From the NCBI GenBank assembly GCA_946182825.1, contig CAMGZH010000018.1:1-49584 (forward strand): a stretch of DNA of 49,584 nucleotides, read 5' to 3'. The position numbers and the translations under genes are program-made. This DNA comes from an uncultured Lachnospiraceae bacterium. GTDB lineage: Bacteria > Bacillota > Clostridia > Lachnospirales > Lachnospiraceae. The notes under the pieces are model-generated. The model saw only the letters and a program-made list of their open reading frames with translations. It had not been told where the DNA came from and ran no database searches. Below, piece by piece: positions 49,385-49,584 of this stretch; the first letter of the stretch is position 1; each line of letters opens with the position of its first letter.

Positions 49385-49584
49385 CTATGCGATGAGACGC
49401 TTTAGTGAGCGGAAGTATTCAGGCTTATGGATCCTGTCCGCCACAACTACCGTTATCAGCTGGGTTATGCCGGCAAGCAGAAGGTCGGCATGAAGAGTCT
49501 TTGCATTCTGCGTCTTGCGTTCTCCGAGACAGAAACTGTCTTTGATGTGATTGATGGAGCGCTCGACAGATGTGCGGATCTTAT
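49385..49584 (-). mobile_element. Transposase, C-terminal fragment of an insertion sequence
   Basis: An open frame on the minus strand enters from the right edge and ends at TAG 49385-49387 (66 codons seen). The text KIRTSVERSINHIKDSF, LGERKTQNAKTLHADLLLAG and ITQLITVVVADRI is the end of a DDE transposase: the SVER...K...F line containing the last catalytic Glu, then the closing helices. Not long enough to assign the family firmly (IS1182- or IS5-like are possible). The rest lies beyond the window. Confidence 0.8.

Overview
The window looks like chromosome from an anaerobic Firmicute of the class Clostridia, most likely a Lachnospiraceae-type gut bacterium. The signs are AGGAGG-type ribosome binding sites, sigma-A promoters of TTGACA/TATAAT type, a desulfoferrodoxin, a mannose-family PTS followed by a DUF956 (ManO-like) gene, a DUF4317-like protein, YitT/DUF2179, a BMP-type nucleoside ABC importer and several secreted proteins with Ig-like or beta-helix folds. 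No rRNA, tRNA, CRISPR array or phage was seen. One insertion-sequence end lies at the right edge.

Region 1 (1-8340): the tail of an alanine/glycine symporter gene is followed by a catabolic operon encoding an ornithine-cyclodeaminase-like enzyme, a PII signalling protein, an APC permease, and a four-part flavin/iron-sulfur amine or amino-acid oxidase related to HcnABC, opine oxidase and dye-linked proline dehydrogenase. A MerR/BmrR-type regulator sits convergently at its end. A 17-bp sequence (16 of 17 identical) occurs both in the operon promoter, which has the 19-bp spacer typical of MerR-activated promoters, and over the regulator's own -10 box. A strong terminator hairpin lies in the operon leader. 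Two genes of the operon are broken: the permease has an in-frame TAG and the oxidase has a one-base frameshift.

Region 2 (8430-15200): an ECF sigma/anti-sigma pair, a 26-residue membrane peptide, an Ig-like secreted protein, a beta-helix protein fused to a ZinT-like domain, a short DUF4317-like protein, desulfoferrodoxin, and a small unknown gene.

Region 3 (15270-19180): a mannose-type PTS (IIAB, IIC, IID) with strongly biased codon use, then DUF956/ManO and a SHOCT-domain protein.

Region 4 (19184-30772, minus strand): an oxidoreductase; a membrane EAL phosphodiesterase; a decayed small secreted protein; YitT; a HAD phosphatase; a pseudouridine-kinase-like PfkB protein; and a complete nucleoside ABC importer (BMP lipoprotein, ATPase, two permeases) in operon with uridine kinase. 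This forms a nucleoside uptake and salvage block.

Region 5 (30919-37365, minus strand): a four-gene operon starting with a 1184-residue sensor that joins an ECF S-component-like membrane domain, a beta-propeller, a Y_Y_Y domain and a cytoplasmic HD-GYP domain. It overlaps by 4 bases a membrane-anchored BMP-family binding protein, followed by a CDF metal exporter and an unknown protein. I regard this as the best candidate for an undescribed system: ligand sensing coupled to cyclic-di-GMP turnover.

Region 6 (37395-49584): a PadR/DUF1700/DUF4097 operon with its operator, a Sel1-like protein, an APC permease facing a LytTR/GHKL two-component system, a Zn/Cd P-type ATPase with a separate HMA chaperone under an ArsR-like operator, a methyltransferase, RsmE, a secreted protein, and a deleted diguanylate cyclase next to a transposase fragment.
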